IMG/VR virus record: IMGVR_UViG_3300042559_000137
Location: 1 to 22,028 of that record
Strand: one strand, 5' to 3'
DNA from: a virus
Length of the DNA: 22,028 bases
The position numbers and the translations under genes were made by a program. How positions within the stretch are numbered: the stretch's first letter is position 1; each line of letters opens with the position of its first letter. This document shows, piece by piece, positions 21,965 through 22,028 of this stretch. The notes under the pieces were generated by a model. That model made no database searches. It was not told the origin of the DNA and worked only from the letters and a program-made list of their open reading frames with translations.

Positions 21965-22028
21965 GTAAACATATCCTCTAACGTGGCAACTGGTTCTGTA
22001 TTCCAACCAATGCCTTCTACAATTTGTT
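21961..22028 (-). CDS. 43: C-terminal end of a gene, probably T4-type DNA polymerase gp43 (partial)
   Basis: Only the last 21 codons are in the window, reading QIVEGIGWNTEPVATLEDMF then Thr and a TGA that overlaps the uvsX start (ATGA). The ending, a GW motif followed by A-T-L-E-D-M-F, looks like the sliding-clamp-binding tail that closes family B polymerases of T4-like phages (T4 and RB69 gp43 end in similar S-L-x-x-x-F peptides), and gene 43 commonly precedes uvsX. With so little sequence this remains an inference from position and tail. Confidence 0.55.
   Translation of the reverse strand, partial: QIVEGIGWNTEPVATLEDMFT

Overview
The window is most consistent with a piece of the genome of a T4-type myovirus, probably infecting an aquatic Gram-negative bacterium. 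The evidence is a set of T4-like replication genes (C-terminus of the gene 43 DNA polymerase, uvsX, gene 41 helicase, gene 61 primase), minus-strand TATAAATA boxes like T4 late promoters, head-protein processing signals like those cut by the T4 gp21 protease, and several structural and unknown proteins of kinds I recall from marine T4-like phages and cyanophages. A spanin pair implies an outer membrane. All calls come from reading motifs by eye; no alignment or search was run. Every gene, and the one tRNA, lies on the minus strand, so transcription runs from high to low coordinates. Genes are packed with 1-4 base stop/start overlaps, and no gene-free stretch longer than about 140 bases exists.

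Layout in transcription order. (1) 22028-19362, replication: end of the polymerase gene, UvsX recombinase, a small zinc-knuckle protein, and the gp41-type helicase (TTG start). (2) 19372-17569, accessory: a 2-oxoglutarate/Fe(II) dioxygenase, a tRNA-Arg(UCU) with its own sigma70-like promoter, a small unknown protein and a family 2 glycosyltransferase. (3) 17584-15001, under a TATAAATA box: a protein with a head-targeting-like N-terminus and ligase-like motifs, a coupled NMN-adenylyltransferase-like enzyme, and a virion protein. (4) 14999-11547: an i-spanin gene with a complete o-spanin lipoprotein gene nested inside it, a 727-residue modular head-interior protein, a small protein with a capsid-targeting-like leader, and a Dps-type ferritin. 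(5) 11546-6810, again under TATAAATA: a 590-residue modular repeat protein with candidate protease sites, two virion surface-type proteins and two small conserved phage proteins. (6) 6808-4518, lysis: a two-helix holin candidate, a fused M15 peptidase/GH19 endolysin, a 56-residue EF-hand protein and an XhlA-like tail-anchored coiled coil. (7) 4478-52: primase, two unknown proteins, a PP-loop ATPase and a subtilisin-like protease.

The genes fit one lytic programme: DNA replication, head filling and processing, virion decoration, and lysis of a Gram-negative envelope. The parts I consider most worth study are the two long modular head-interior proteins with repeated putative cleavage sites, the enzyme pair apparently marked for packaging into the head, the EF-hand mini-protein inside the lysis cassette, the nested spanins, and the PP-loop ATPase/subtilisin pair.
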